A DNA stretch of 64,000 nt from Albidovulum inexpectatum (GTDB lineage Bacteria; Pseudomonadota; Alphaproteobacteria; Rhodobacterales; Rhodobacteraceae): contig NZ_PRDS01000001.1 of assembly GCF_002927635.1 (NCBI RefSeq), positions 186,001 through 250,000 on the forward strand, given 5' to 3'. Shown here piece after piece: positions 35,687 to 44,582 of the stretch. Position numbers and translations under genes: made by a program. The notes beneath the pieces were generated by a model that was not told where the DNA came from, did no database searches, and was given only the letters and a program-made list of their open reading frames with translations. The stretch's first letter is position 1, and each line of letters begins with the position of its first letter.

Positions 35687-36073
35687 ATGAGGGACTTCTT
35701 CAAGAAAGCAACCGAACGCTGGCAGGACGGTATCAACCTTCTGCTTGGCGTATGGCTGTTCCTGTCTCCGTGGCTTCTGGGCTTTGCCGATATTTCGGCG
35801 GCCTTCTGGAACGCGCTGGTTTTTGGCGCGCTGATCGTTGCCTTGGCCGCGCTGGCGATCGTGGAATACCACGACTGGGAGGAATGGGCCGACATGGCCA
35901 TCGGCCTCTGGGTCGCGGTATCTCCCTGGGTTCTGGGTTTCGCCGCGCTGACATCGGGTGAAGGCGCGGGCGCCTTCGCGGCCACGTGGAACGCGCTGGT
36001 GACCGGCGTGCTGACGCTTGGGCTGGCGGCATGGGCCCTGTTCGGGCGTCCTGGCCAGACCCAGTCGGCCTGA
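35687..36073 (+). CDS. SPW-repeat membrane protein
   Basis: A 128-residue protein with four hydrophobic segments in two similar halves. Each half contains the signature (LSPWLLGF near 28 and VSPWVLGF near 82), so it is an internal duplication of the SPW repeat. The function is unknown. ATG 35687 has a strong AAAGGAGG site; an upstream in-frame start is unlikely. Confidence 0.87.
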   Translation: MRDFFKKATERWQDGINLLLGVWLFLSPWLLGFADISAAFWNALVFGALIVALAALAIVEYHDWEEWADMAIGLWVAVSPWVLGFAALTSGEGAGAFAATWNALVTGVLTLGLAAWALFGRPGQTQSA

Positions 36074-36189
36074 CAGGAACGGCCTTCGGGGCCAATGGCC
36101 CCATCCTTGGCAGCTGGGCGCGCGAGAATGCCGCGCGCCCTTTTCGTCTTCGGCTGACTCGACTCCCTGCCGGCTGCGCAATAATAATG

Positions 36190-36204
36190 GAACAAAAACG
36201 GAAC
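36190..36204. promoter_or_regulatory. LexA (SOS) box, GAAC-N7-GAAC
   Basis: GAAC-AAAAACG-GAAC is a perfect match to the alphaproteobacterial LexA motif GTTC-N7-GTTC read on the other strand. It ends 4 bp before the imuB start codon, so bound LexA would cover the translation start region and probably the transcription start. This directly predicts DNA-damage induction of imuB. Confidence 0.85.
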
Positions 36205-36208
36205 ATTT

Positions 36209-37858
36209 ATGCGCAATCGCCGGATCCTGTCCCTGTGGTTTCCCCGCCTTGGCGCCGAGCGGCTGCTGCGCCAGATGCGCACCCTGCCGCCCGAGGCCTT
36301 TGCCATCGTGGGCGAACAGGCGGGCCGCCAGACCCTGACCTCGCTGTCGGTCGGGGCTGAATCGCGGGGGCTGTATCGGGGCCAACCCTTGGCCGAGGCG
36401 CGCGCGATCTGCCCTGAACTGGTCACACGCCCCCAGAACTTGCAGGCCGAACGCGCCTTTCTGGCCGCGCTTCGCCGCTGGGCCGGACGCTTCAGCCCCT
36501 GGATCGGCGAGGAGCCGCCCGATTCGCTGATCGTCGATCTGACCGGTGCGGCCCATCTCTTCGGCGGCGAGGATGGCGTGCTGCAGACCGTCGAAACCGA
36601 TTGCGCCAGACTCGGCCTGACCGTTCGGGCCGCGATTGCCGACACCGTCGGCGCGGCATGGGCACTGGCCCGCCATGCCGACATGCCCGCCCCGACAGGC
36701 CGCAATGGCGATTCAATCGACCAGGAGGCGCGCGCGACACGTTCGCGCGCGGCACGACGTCATTGGCTGAAGGGCGGCGCGCCCCCCTTGCCGGCTGCCC
36801 GCGCCATAACCAGCAGCCGCATTGCCGCGCCGGGCCAGACCCGGCAGGCACTGGCGCCCCTGCCGCTTGCCGCGTTGCGCCTGCCCCCGAATATCGTCGA
36901 TGGCCTTGCACGGCTGGGCCTGCGCCATGTGGGCGATCTTCTGGGCATGGCGCGCGCACCCCTGGCCCGGCGCTTTGGTCCGGCGCTGATCAGACGGCTG
37001 GACCAGGCGCTGGGCCTCGAGCCCGAGCCGATCTCTCCGGCACGGCAGCCGCTGCATTTCGCCGTCCGCCTGACCTTCCCCGATCCGATCGGCCTGCCCG
37101 AAGACATCACGGCAGGCCTCGACCGGCTGCTGCCTGCACTGTGCCGGCGCCTGCAGGATCAGGGCCATGGGGCACGGCGGCTGCGGCTGCAACTGTTCCG
37201 AACCGACCGCAGCGTTCAGGAACTGACCTTTGGCCTTGCGCGCCCTTCGGCCGATCCCATGCTGATGCGCTCGGTCCTGAATGTACGGATCGCGAGCATC
37301 GCGCCGGGTTTCGGAATCGATGTAATGCGGCTCGAAGCCGCCGAAACCGAACCGTACCAGCCGCGCCAGCATCGCGGCCCGCTGGCCGGCACGGACGGCC
37401 CCGCCCCCGCCGCACAGGCCGAGGCGATGTCGCTGCTGATCTCGCGCCTGGGCGCGCGGATCGGGATGGAGGCGATCACCCGCCTCGCCCCCGCAGACAG
37501 CCATATTCCCGAAAAGTCGGCCCTGATCCTGCCCGCGGCCTGGTCCGAGCCGGCAGACCATTGGCCACACCCGCATGCCCCCCGCCCGGCCGTCCTTTTC
37601 CGGCCCGAGCCTGTTCAGGCCGCGGATATCCCCGGCGTACCAAGGCAGTTTCGCTGGCGCCGGCAAGACCTTGTCACGGCCTCGGCCACGGGGCCTGAAC
37701 GGATCGCGCCGGAATGGTGGCTGGACGATCCCGAATGGCGCTCAGGCACGCGCGATTACTGGCGGGTCGAGACGACAAGCGGGATCAGGCTGTGGCTGTT
37801 CTTCGCCCATGGCGCCGATATCGCGGGCGGCTGGTTCTGCCACGGTGTCTTTGCCTGA
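36209..37858 (+). CDS. imuB: ImuB-like Y-family DNA polymerase paralogue
   Basis: A 549-residue protein of the mutasome that works with ImuA and the DnaE2 polymerase in damage-induced mutagenesis. RRILSLWFPRLGAERLLR, the little-finger region and the long variable C-terminus match ImuB. The acidic residues needed for polymerase activity are not preserved as in DinB, as is usual for ImuB, which serves as a hub bound to the beta clamp. imuA and dnaE2 normally flank it but are absent on both sides. The start is close behind the LexA box with only a weak GGA before it. Confidence 0.9.
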   Translation: MRNRRILSLWFPRLGAERLLRQMRTLPPEAFAIVGEQAGRQTLTSLSVGAESRGLYRGQPLAEARAICPELVTRPQNLQAERAFLAALRRWAGRFSPWIGEEPPDSLIVDLTGAAHLFGGEDGVLQTVETDCARLGLTVRAAIADTVGAAWALARHADMPAPTGRNGDSIDQEARATRSRAARRHWLKGGAPPLPAARAITSSRIAAPGQTRQALAPLPLAALRLPPNIVDGLARLGLRHVGDLLGMARAPLARRFGPALIRRLDQALGLEPEPISPARQPLHFAVRLTFPDPIGLPEDITAGLDRLLPALCRRLQDQGHGARRLRLQLFRTDRSVQELTFGLARPSADPMLMRSVLNVRIASIAPGFGIDVMRLEAAETEPYQPRQHRGPLAGTDGPAPAAQAEAMSLLISRLGARIGMEAITRLAPADSHIPEKSALILPAAWSEPADHWPHPHAPRPAVLFRPEPVQAADIPGVPRQFRWRRQDLVTASATGPERIAPEWWLDDPEWRSGTRDYWRVETTSGIRLWLFFAHGADIAGGWFCHGVFA

Positions 37859-37916
37859 CGGGCGCGCGGACAGCCTTCCCTTGATCAATCGCACCGGGCA
37901 TCGCTAACATCCTGTC

Positions 37917-38264
37917 ATGACGGCACAGCCCCCGACCCCCATGAATCCCCGCACCGGCGCAAAGGCGCAGGTTGCCTTTGACCGCAAGGAGCTGGGCATC
38001 ATCCTGGGCCTTTACGGGCGCATGGTCGCGGCGGGGGAATGGCGCGACTACGCGATGTCGTTCCTCAGCGATGTCGCGATCTTTTCGGTCTTTCGCCGCG
38101 CGGCGGAACATCCGATCTACCGGATCGAGAAGCGTCCGGACCTACGATTGCGCCAGGGGCAATATTCAGTCGTCGGCGCGGATGGGCGCATCCTGCGGCG
38201 TGGCCATGACCTGTCCACCGTTCTGCGAGTCCTTGAACGCAAACTGATCCGCCCGATCGACTGA
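37917..38264 (+). CDS. DUF2794 family protein
   Basis: A 115-residue soluble protein found widely in alphaproteobacteria. The core VAFDRKELGIILGLYGRMVAAGEWRDYAM, here given in part, and RPDLRLRQGQYSVV are DUF2794 signatures. The function is unknown. It lies 58 bp after imuB, and its stop is 3 bp from the stop of the convergent NlpC gene, so no terminator separates the two. Confidence 0.85.
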   Translation: MTAQPPTPMNPRTGAKAQVAFDRKELGIILGLYGRMVAAGEWRDYAMSFLSDVAIFSVFRRAAEHPIYRIEKRPDLRLRQGQYSVVGADGRILRRGHDLSTVLRVLERKLIRPID

Positions 38265-38267
38265 GCC

Positions 38268-39110
38268 TCAGGACGACAGGCCGGACAGACGGCGCCGGGA
38301 GGTCGGGCGGCCCTCGCCCTGCGCCTCGATCCGCGCGATGGCCTCGTCGATCCCTTCATGCGTGACCGCCATGCGATGGGCATTGGCATGGATCAGAAGC
38401 GTCCCGGACACCGCCATTGCGACATGCCCCTTCCAGAAGATCAGATCGCCGCGCGTCATGGGCACATCTTCGGGCAGCGGATCGCCCAGCATCTGCTGCA
38501 GATCGCTGTCGCCCGGACAGGCGATCCCGCATGCGGTCAATGCAGCCTGCACAAGTCCCGAACAATCGATCCCCTGGCGGGAATTGCCCCCCCAAAGATA
38601 TGGGGTACCAAGGAAACTCGCGGCCACCCGGACAGGGTCGTCCGCCCAAGCCCCCAATTCACGCAGATGCTGTGCCGGAACGAACAATCCGTCCAAGCTG
38701 CGGGCAAAACCGCCCTCGCGCCCCGTGATCTGCAGCCGCGCGCCCAGACTGATGCAGGCGACCTCACGCCGCTTCATGTCGGGGGACGGGTAAAGATGCG
38801 TCGCGGGCGCCGACACCCAATGGGTCGGTCGCCAGGCCGGACCAAGGGCGGATTCGGCGACATAGCCGCAATACCCGTCCCGATCCGAACGGACGAATGC
38901 GTGCCCGCCCGCGCGGTCGAGCACCAGAACGCCCTCCCCCCACAAGAGCTGCCGGTCACGCGGTCCGCCGGGCGCGGCCAGCAGATCGGCAACCGGCTGG
39001 ACGATCCGGGCCTGACTGCCCTCGACATAGGTTTCGGCCGCAACCTTGCCGCGCAGCGAGACATGCGCCACGCGGCCATTCGCCGGCAACAGACGCCGAT
39101 CCGACGTCAC
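38268..39110 (-). CDS. NlpC/P60 family peptidase with SH3-like domains
   Basis: A 280-residue hydrolase of peptidoglycan stem peptides, probably gamma-D-glutamyl-diaminopimelate specific. Two SH3b-like regions (about 30-150) precede the catalytic domain: Cys in QGIDCSGLVQ, His in WKGHVAMA, and the third polar residue in IHANAH. No signal peptide is visible, so export is unclear; it may process recycled muropeptides in the cytoplasm. It starts with GTG overlapping the stop of the aminopeptidase as GTGA, so the two peptidases are coupled. Confidence 0.88.
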   Translation of the reverse strand: MTSDRRLLPANGRVAHVSLRGKVAAETYVEGSQARIVQPVADLLAAPGGPRDRQLLWGEGVLVLDRAGGHAFVRSDRDGYCGYVAESALGPAWRPTHWVSAPATHLYPSPDMKRREVACISLGARLQITGREGGFARSLDGLFVPAQHLRELGAWADDPVRVAASFLGTPYLWGGNSRQGIDCSGLVQAALTACGIACPGDSDLQQMLGDPLPEDVPMTRGDLIFWKGHVAMAVSGTLLIHANAHRMAVTHEGIDEAIARIEAQGEGRPTSRRRLSGLSS

Positions 39111-40495
39111 TTCAGCACCTCTGGCAGGGCATCCAGCAAGGCCCGCGCACCCTGCCCAACGCCTCCCCTGGGGCGGGCCGGCGCATCCTTGGGCTGCCAG
39201 CCATAGATATCGAAATGAAGATAGCTGCGGCTGTCGCTGACAAACCGGCGCAGGAACAGCGCGGCCGTGATCGACCCCGCCATGCCCCCGGATGGGGCAT
39301 TGTCCAGGTCGGCAATGCCCGGTTCGATCATTGGTTCGTACGGATCCCAGAACGGCATCCGCCAGACCGGGTCGGCCACCCGGGTGCCCGCCAGTGCCAA
39401 GGCATGGGCGCGCGCGTCGTCATCGCAATAGAACGGCGCGAGGTCCGGCCCCACCGCAACACGCGCCGCGCCGGTCAAGGTGGCCATCGACACGATCAGA
39501 TCGGGCCGTTCCTCATCCGCAAGGGCCAAGGCGTCGGCCAGAACCAGGCGTCCTTCGGCATCGGTATTGTTGACCTCGACCGTCAGCCCCTTGCGGCTTT
39601 TCAGGATATCCTGCGGGCGGAAAGAATTGCCCGACACGGCGTTCTCGACCGCCGGCACCAGAACACGCAGGCGGATGGGCAGGTTCAGCGTCATGATCAT
39701 ATGCGCAAGCCCCAGAACGGTGGCGGCGCCGCCCATATCCTTTTTCATCAATCCCATGGACGACCCGGGCTTGAGATTGAGTCCCCCGGTATCAAAGCAC
39801 ACGCCCTTGCCCACAAGCGTCAGCGACGGACCCGACTGGCCCCAGCGCATGTCCAGCAACCGCGGCGCGCGGGGCGACGCGCGCCCAACCGCGTGGATCA
39901 GGGGAAAGTTCTGCGCGATCAGCTCCTCGCCCCGGATCGCGCGCGCCTCGGCGTCGTGCCGTCCAGCAAGTGCCATGAAGGCATCTTCAAGCTCGTCCGG
40001 GCCCATGTCCGAGGCCGGCGTGTTGATCAGATCGCGCGTCAGGGCTTCGCCCTCGGCGATTGCCAGGATCCGCGCGGCATCGATGCCGTCGGGCGCCTTC
40101 AGCCGGGCGATCTGCGCGGGGCGATCGCACGGGCGATAACGGTCGAAACGATACCCGGCCAGCAACCAGCCCAATGCAGCCTCTTCGGCCTGCTTGGGCG
40201 TCAGGTCACCGGCCAGATGCCAGTCGCCCTGCGGCAGGCGCGGCGCGGCGGCCGCGACATGGAACCGCCCCCGCTTTCGCGCCGAGGCCGACCCCATGCC
40301 GAACACCGCCCCCTGTGGCTGGCCCTCTTCGCCCGGCAGCACGCAAAGCTGCCCCAGGGATCCCGTGAATCCCTGCGCCTTCAGCCAGTTGCGATGCGGC
40401 GCGGGGCAGACGGAAAGGAAATCCTCGAGCCGCGATTCCTCGACCAGATGCAACGGCAGGGACGGCGCGGACGGATCGGCAAAGGCAAAGCGCAT
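39107..40495 (-). CDS. M17 leucyl aminopeptidase family protein
   Basis: A 462-residue cytosolic dinuclear-metal aminopeptidase. VGKGVCFDTGGLNLKP supplies Lys and Asp ligands, KKDMGGAA a further Asp, and NTDAEGRLVLADAL is the family signature. It has an AGGAG ribosome site. Coupled to an NlpC/P60 peptidase, it may trim peptides released from peptidoglycan turnover; that is inference from order only. Confidence 0.92.
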   Translation of the reverse strand: MRFAFADPSAPSLPLHLVEESRLEDFLSVCPAPHRNWLKAQGFTGSLGQLCVLPGEEGQPQGAVFGMGSASARKRGRFHVAAAAPRLPQGDWHLAGDLTPKQAEEAALGWLLAGYRFDRYRPCDRPAQIARLKAPDGIDAARILAIAEGEALTRDLINTPASDMGPDELEDAFMALAGRHDAEARAIRGEELIAQNFPLIHAVGRASPRAPRLLDMRWGQSGPSLTLVGKGVCFDTGGLNLKPGSSMGLMKKDMGGAATVLGLAHMIMTLNLPIRLRVLVPAVENAVSGNSFRPQDILKSRKGLTVEVNNTDAEGRLVLADALALADEERPDLIVSMATLTGAARVAVGPDLAPFYCDDDARAHALALAGTRVADPVWRMPFWDPYEPMIEPGIADLDNAPSGGMAGSITAALFLRRFVSDSRSYLHFDIYGWQPKDAPARPRGGVGQGARALLDALPEVLK

Positions 40496-40560
40496 GGTGT
40501 GGGTCTCCTGTCTGGATCTGGCCCCACCCTAGCGCCGCGCGCGTCACCTGCAAGGGGCGC

Positions 40561-40941
40561 TCAGAGCGTCATGTCCTTCAGATCCCAGACGGCCCGGACC
40601 GAACGATCGGCAATGCGCATCAGCCGGGCCACGGTCGCCGCCCGCGCCGCGTCATCGCCGGTTTCCGAAGCCGCGACGACGTCCAGCGCGACGCGCGAAA
40701 GCGACTCCATCCCGATCTGATCGGCCATCTTGGACAAGGTCCGGGCCGAGCGGATCAGCGCCGCCACCTGTCCCGTGCGCGACAGGCGGTCGATGTCGTC
40801 CAGCCGCGCATCGATGTTTTCCATCGTGCGCAGCATGACGCGTTCCGCGCCGGTTTCGCCCAGCTCTGAATACAGCAGCACCAGCCGATCGGGATTCAGG
40901 CAAACCCCTTCGGCGTGGCGCAAGACACGAAGTTCTGCCAC
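40561..40941 (-). CDS. conserved hypothetical helical protein
   Basis: A 126-residue, all-helical, acidic protein with no signal peptide. The start is GTG 40941 with AGAAGG very close; a later ATG is possible. The pattern (AERVMLRTMENIDARLDDIDRL, then ALIRSARTLSKMADQIGM) suggests a four-helix bundle like Hpt phosphotransfer domains, but the phospho-accepting His motif is missing. I recall similar unnamed proteins in Rhodobacterales. It is monocistronic, divergent from the carbonic anhydrase. Confidence 0.68.
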   Translation of the reverse strand: MAELRVLRHAEGVCLNPDRLVLLYSELGETGAERVMLRTMENIDARLDDIDRLSRTGQVAALIRSARTLSKMADQIGMESLSRVALDVVAASETGDDAARAATVARLMRIADRSVRAVWDLKDMTL

Positions 40942-41087
40942 CCTTCTACCCCACGTTCATCACCCAAGTTCGTGGTGCCAAGCTGCGGGGAAAGGCTCAA
41001 GGTTTTCTTGCGATTGCGCGCAAATACCTCTCGAATTTTCACGGTCTTGCGGCTAATCACGCTGTCGAGAGATCAAAGGTGCACTTC

Positions 41088-41735
41088 ATGCAACACGCAC
41101 GACCACTGCCCGGTTTCCTCGTCCAGCGCTACCACGGCTGGCGCGCCACGACCTGGAGCGAGAATTCCGCGTGGTATCGTCGCCTGGCCGAGGAAGGCCA
41201 GCGCCCGCGCGCAATGGTGATTTCCTGCTGCGACTCGCGCGTTCATGTCACGTCGATCTTCGGGGCCGATCAGGGCGAATTCTTCATCCACCGCAACATT
41301 GCCAATCTGGTGCCGCCCCATGCGCCGGACGGTCAGCAGCACGGGACCTCGGCCGCGATCGAATATGCCGTGAACGCGCTGAAGGTCGCCCATCTCATCG
41401 TGGTCGGGCATTCGCGCTGCGGCGGCGTTCAGGGATGTCACGACATGTGCTCGGGCAAGGCGCCGGAGCTGGAACAGGCGTCCAGCTTCGTCGGGCGCTG
41501 GATGGATCTCTTGCGACCCGGCTATGAGCGCGTGAAGGACCTGCCCGAAGACGAGCAGCTGACCGCCCTGGAAAAGCAGGCGGTGCTGATCAGCCTGGAG
41601 AACCTGATGACCTTTCCTTTTGTTGCAAGCGCGGTCGAAAGTGGCGACATGACCCTGCATGGTCTTTGGAACGACATCGGCGAAGGCCGGCTTGAACAAT
41701 ACGACCCGAAGGTCGGCCGCTTCGTGCCGATCTGA
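41088..41735 (+). CDS. beta-class carbonic anhydrase
   Basis: A 215-residue zinc enzyme interconverting CO2 and bicarbonate. Zinc ligands are Cys in CCDSRVH and His/Cys in VGHSRCGGV, with the Asp-Arg dyad in DSR. QHGTSAAIEYAV and NLVPP are typical. ATG 41088 has AAAGG upstream at good spacing; a GTG three codons earlier is possible. Confidence 0.93.
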   Translation: MQHARPLPGFLVQRYHGWRATTWSENSAWYRRLAEEGQRPRAMVISCCDSRVHVTSIFGADQGEFFIHRNIANLVPPHAPDGQQHGTSAAIEYAVNALKVAHLIVVGHSRCGGVQGCHDMCSGKAPELEQASSFVGRWMDLLRPGYERVKDLPEDEQLTALEKQAVLISLENLMTFPFVASAVESGDMTLHGLWNDIGEGRLEQYDPKVGRFVPI

Positions 41736-41797
41736 TCCGGCATCGATTGCATGTGGGCGATAACCATCGCTTAACCATGTTGCGGCAAGGTCGCGGC

Positions 41798-42256
41798 ATG
41801 GAACACGCCAAGGCCCTGACCGCCCCGCACTCTCCCCACGACGCCGCGCCATCGTTGCAGATGGCAAGCGATGACGCACGGCGACTGCCTCCTGACGCCG
41901 CGCCCCATGCCGCAACCCATCTCGCAAACCCGGTTCGCTGGCGGGAAACTGAATCCATCCGCAAAGCCGCCCACCGGGCAACGGATTGGGTCGATCTCTT
42001 CCGGCGGCTCCGGGCGCTGGGCTATGATCTTAGTCCCACGCGCGATGGTGGCCTGATGGTGCGCAGCTGGCCCCGCGGGCGCCCCGTCCTCCGGCTCGAG
42101 GAGCTGGGCTTTGACATGGGCGCCCTTGTCATGCGGTTCGGGCAGTCCTGGCCCGGCCCGAACGGGCGCCGCCGCCGTTCGACCATGTCCGTCCCCATGA
42201 CCCGTGCCGCGATCATGGATCGCGAGGATGTGCGCGCCGAGCCCGGCCATCCGTGA
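41798..42256 (+). CDS. hypothetical protein with a relaxase-C-terminus-like segment
   Basis: A 152-residue soluble protein. The first ~45 residues look disordered (Pro, Ala, His). The segment TDWVDLFRRLRALGYDLSP, with GGLMVRSWPRGRPVLRLEELG and ALVMRFG after it, resembles a small domain I associate with C-termini of alphaproteobacterial relaxase/mobilization proteins. No nuclease motif is present. The start is uncertain (41777 and 41747 also open). It stands alone between carbonic anhydrase and a TPR gene. Confidence 0.55.
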   Translation: MEHAKALTAPHSPHDAAPSLQMASDDARRLPPDAAPHAATHLANPVRWRETESIRKAAHRATDWVDLFRRLRALGYDLSPTRDGGLMVRSWPRGRPVLRLEELGFDMGALVMRFGQSWPGPNGRRRRSTMSVPMTRAAIMDREDVRAEPGHP

Positions 42257-42295
42257 TAGAGTGTCACCGATCAACGGAAAGACGGGAGGACGGCC

Positions 42296-42763
42296 ATGAT
42301 CCGAGCATGCTCCGCGACGCCCCTTCGGGCGATGTCTCTTGCATTCGGGCTGATCCTGGCCGCGGCGCCAGCCCTTGCTGCCGCGACCGGCGGAGACACG
42401 GCAACCGTCCTGTCCCCGCTGGCCCAGGCACGGGCCGAGATCGACGCGGGCCGCTACCCGCAGGCCCTGCGCCTGCTGGCCGCGATCGTACGGGATGATC
42501 CGCGCAATGCCGACGCGCTGAATCTCATGGGATTTGCCAATCGCAAGATGAAACGGTTCGGCGAGGCAGCGCGATGGTACGACGCCGCACTGAAGGTCGA
42601 TCCGCGCCATGTCGGGGCGCTGGAATATCAGGGCGAGCTGTTTGTCGAGCTTGGGCAGATGGACCGCGCGCGGCAGAACCTGCTGGTTCTGAAATCGGTT
42701 TGCGGAACTTGCGCAGAATACCGCGATCTGGCGGAGGCGATCACGGCGGGCGGCAACAGCTGA
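42296..42763 (+). CDS. exported TPR-repeat protein
   Basis: A 155-residue protein with a signal peptide ending at ALAA (about 27). At least two tetratricopeptide repeats follow (ARAEIDAGRYPQALRLLAAI and RKMKRFGEAARWYDAAL), then a third, weaker one ending with a CGTC pair that could bind metal or form a disulfide. It has a GGAGG site. It probably mediates protein contacts in the periplasm. It is convergent with asd, separated by a strong bidirectional terminator. Confidence 0.8.
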   Translation: MIRACSATPLRAMSLAFGLILAAAPALAAATGGDTATVLSPLAQARAEIDAGRYPQALRLLAAIVRDDPRNADALNLMGFANRKMKRFGEAARWYDAALKVDPRHVGALEYQGELFVELGQMDRARQNLLVLKSVCGTCAEYRDLAEAITAGGNS

Positions 42764-42772
42764 ACACGAAAC

Positions 42773-42804
42773 GGGGCGCCCGAACGGCGCCCCGCGATCA
42801 TTTT
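42773..42804. terminator. bidirectional intrinsic terminator between TPR gene and asd
   Basis: GGGGCGCC-CGAAC-GGCGCCCC (42773-42793) is a perfect 8-bp stem. TTTT follows at 42801-42804 on the plus strand; on the minus strand GTTTCG follows. It is the clearest terminator in the window and serves two convergent genes. Confidence 0.75.
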
Positions 42805-42820
42805 CCCCGGGATGCAGTCC

Positions 42821-43843
42821 CTAGCCCTTCTTGAGACAGCGATTTCCCAGAACCTCGGCGATCTGTACCGCGTTCAGGGCTGCCCCCTTGCGCAGGTTGT
42901 CGGACACGCACCACAGGTTCAGGCCATTCTCGACGGTCGGGTCCTGACGGATGCGGCTGACGAAGGTCGCATAATCGCCGACACACTCCACGGGCGTGAT
43001 GTATCCGCCGGGTTCACGCTTGTCGATCACCATGACGCCCGGCGCCTCGCGCAGGATGTCGCGCGCCTCTTCCTCGTCCAGGAAATCCTCGAACTCGATG
43101 TTGATCGCCTCGGAATGGCCGACGAAGACCGGCACCCGCACACAGGTCGCCGTGACCTTGATCGCGGGATCCAGGATCTTCTTGGTCTCGACCACCATCT
43201 TCCATTCTTCCTTGGTCGAGCCGTCTTCCATGAAGACGTCGATATGGGGAATGACGTTGAAGGCAATCTGCTTGGGGAATTTCTTCGGCGGCACGTCGGC
43301 GGTGGGGTTATAGACGGCCTTGGTCTGGTCCCAAAGCTCGTCCATGCCTTCCTTGCCCGCGCCCGACACCGACTGATAGGTGCTGACAACGACCCGCTTG
43401 ATGCGCGCACGGTCATGCAGGGGCTTCAGCGCCACGACCATCTGCGCGGTCGAACAGTTCGGGTTGGCGATGATGTTCTTCTTCGCATAGCCCTCGACGG
43501 CCTCGGCATTCACCTCGGGCACGACCAGCGGCACATCCGGGTCGTACCGGTAAAGCGACGAATTGTCGATCACGACACAACCCTGCGAAGCCGCGATGGG
43601 AGCGTATTTCCTGGTGGCTTCGGAGCCGATCGCGAACAGCGCGATATCCCAGCCGGTAAAGTCAAAGCCCTCGATATCCTTGGTCTTCAGCGTCTTGTCC
43701 CCGAACGACACTTCGGTGCCCAGCGACCTGCGGCTGGCAAGCGCGACGATCTCGTCGACGGGGAATTCCCGCTCGGCGAGGATGTTCAGCATTTCGCGGC
43801 CCACATTCCCCGTGGCGCCGGCGACAACGACCTTGTAGCCCAT
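42821..43843 (-). CDS. asd: aspartate-semialdehyde dehydrogenase
   Basis: A 340-residue enzyme reducing aspartyl phosphate with NADPH for lysine/DAP, threonine and methionine synthesis. The N-terminal Rossmann motif is VAGATGNVGREML, the catalytic Cys is in NPNCSTAQ, and the substrate/base region is VPVFVGHSEAINIEF. The ATG at 43843 is preceded by GGAGG; a longer frame adds 11 unlikely residues. It is monocistronic. Confidence 0.95.
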   Translation of the reverse strand: MGYKVVVAGATGNVGREMLNILAEREFPVDEIVALASRRSLGTEVSFGDKTLKTKDIEGFDFTGWDIALFAIGSEATRKYAPIAASQGCVVIDNSSLYRYDPDVPLVVPEVNAEAVEGYAKKNIIANPNCSTAQMVVALKPLHDRARIKRVVVSTYQSVSGAGKEGMDELWDQTKAVYNPTADVPPKKFPKQIAFNVIPHIDVFMEDGSTKEEWKMVVETKKILDPAIKVTATCVRVPVFVGHSEAINIEFEDFLDEEEARDILREAPGVMVIDKREPGGYITPVECVGDYATFVSRIRQDPTVENGLNLWCVSDNLRKGAALNAVQIAEVLGNRCLKKG

Positions 43844-43961
43844 TGGGGTCTCCTCCAGTTCAGGGACGAGGCCCAATACCGCATCGGCGCGCCTTGTTAA
43901 AGACCCCGATCGCCGCGCGCGGCCCTTATTCGTCCAACACGCGCGGGGCGTTGCGCCGACT

Positions 43962-44582
43962 TCATGCCCCGACCAGCCGCACCCGCCCGTCGCGCGCGAT
44001 CAGATCCTCGACCATCCTGCGTTCGGCCGCGAAATCGTGCGGCACCTGGTGGGCATCGCGCGACCCGCTGAGCGACTTCGAGGCAAAGAAATCAAATCCG
44101 TGCAGGCTGAGCATCCGCAGGCGGCTGCGCATCAGCAGATCGATCATCATGGCCCCGGTCGTGGGCGGCGCGCCCAGACGATCGCGCAGCGTTGTCCAAT
44201 CCACCAGCGGGTGCAGGTAGAAGCCGGGCGTGTGCGCCACGCGCCAGCTCAGCCTCTTGCGCTTGTGGCTCATCCACAGGATGCGGCGCGGCGCGATACG
44301 ATCCAGCTCGGCCGGGCGGATCGAGGTTGCAAGCGCCAGCCAGTCGGTGCGCGTGCCGTGCGAGCGGGCCGACGGCATGGGCGCGCGGTTGATGCGGATG
44401 ACGATATCGGCCGCGTCGATCATCGCGCCCTCTTCCCGCGCGGCCAGGGATCGCGCATTGCCGACAAGCGCCACCGCCCGCCCCTCCAGTTCGTCCATCA
44501 GGGACTGCTGCGGCACGGACAGGCGTGCAAGCGGCCCTTCCTGCCGCAGGGTGCGCGCGATCAGGAAGCCCAGCCTTGTCAT
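43962..44582 (-). CDS. sialyltransferase-like (GT29-type) glycosyltransferase
   Basis: A 206-residue protein whose centre reads VALVGNARSLA, then GAMIDAADIVIRINRAP. This is the layout of the large sialyl-motif region of family 29 sialyltransferases (glycine-rich nucleotide-sugar loop, then a strand with D-x-V-x-R-x-N). LSLHGFDFF and HDFAAERRMVEDL come later. The start overlaps the upstream MFS stop (ATGA). Bacterial GT29-like proteins are scattered and mostly uncharacterised; whether this one transfers a nonulosonic acid is unknown. Confidence 0.68.
   Translation of the reverse strand: MTRLGFLIARTLRQEGPLARLSVPQQSLMDELEGRAVALVGNARSLAAREEGAMIDAADIVIRINRAPMPSARSHGTRTDWLALATSIRPAELDRIAPRRILWMSHKRKRLSWRVAHTPGFYLHPLVDWTTLRDRLGAPPTTGAMMIDLLMRSRLRMLSLHGFDFFASKSLSGSRDAHQVPHDFAAERRMVEDLIARDGRVRLVGA

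Noticed and set aside
40942-41087. GTTC-N9-GTTC upstream of carbonic anhydrase
   Set aside because: The spacing is 9 rather than 7, so it does not match the LexA motif.
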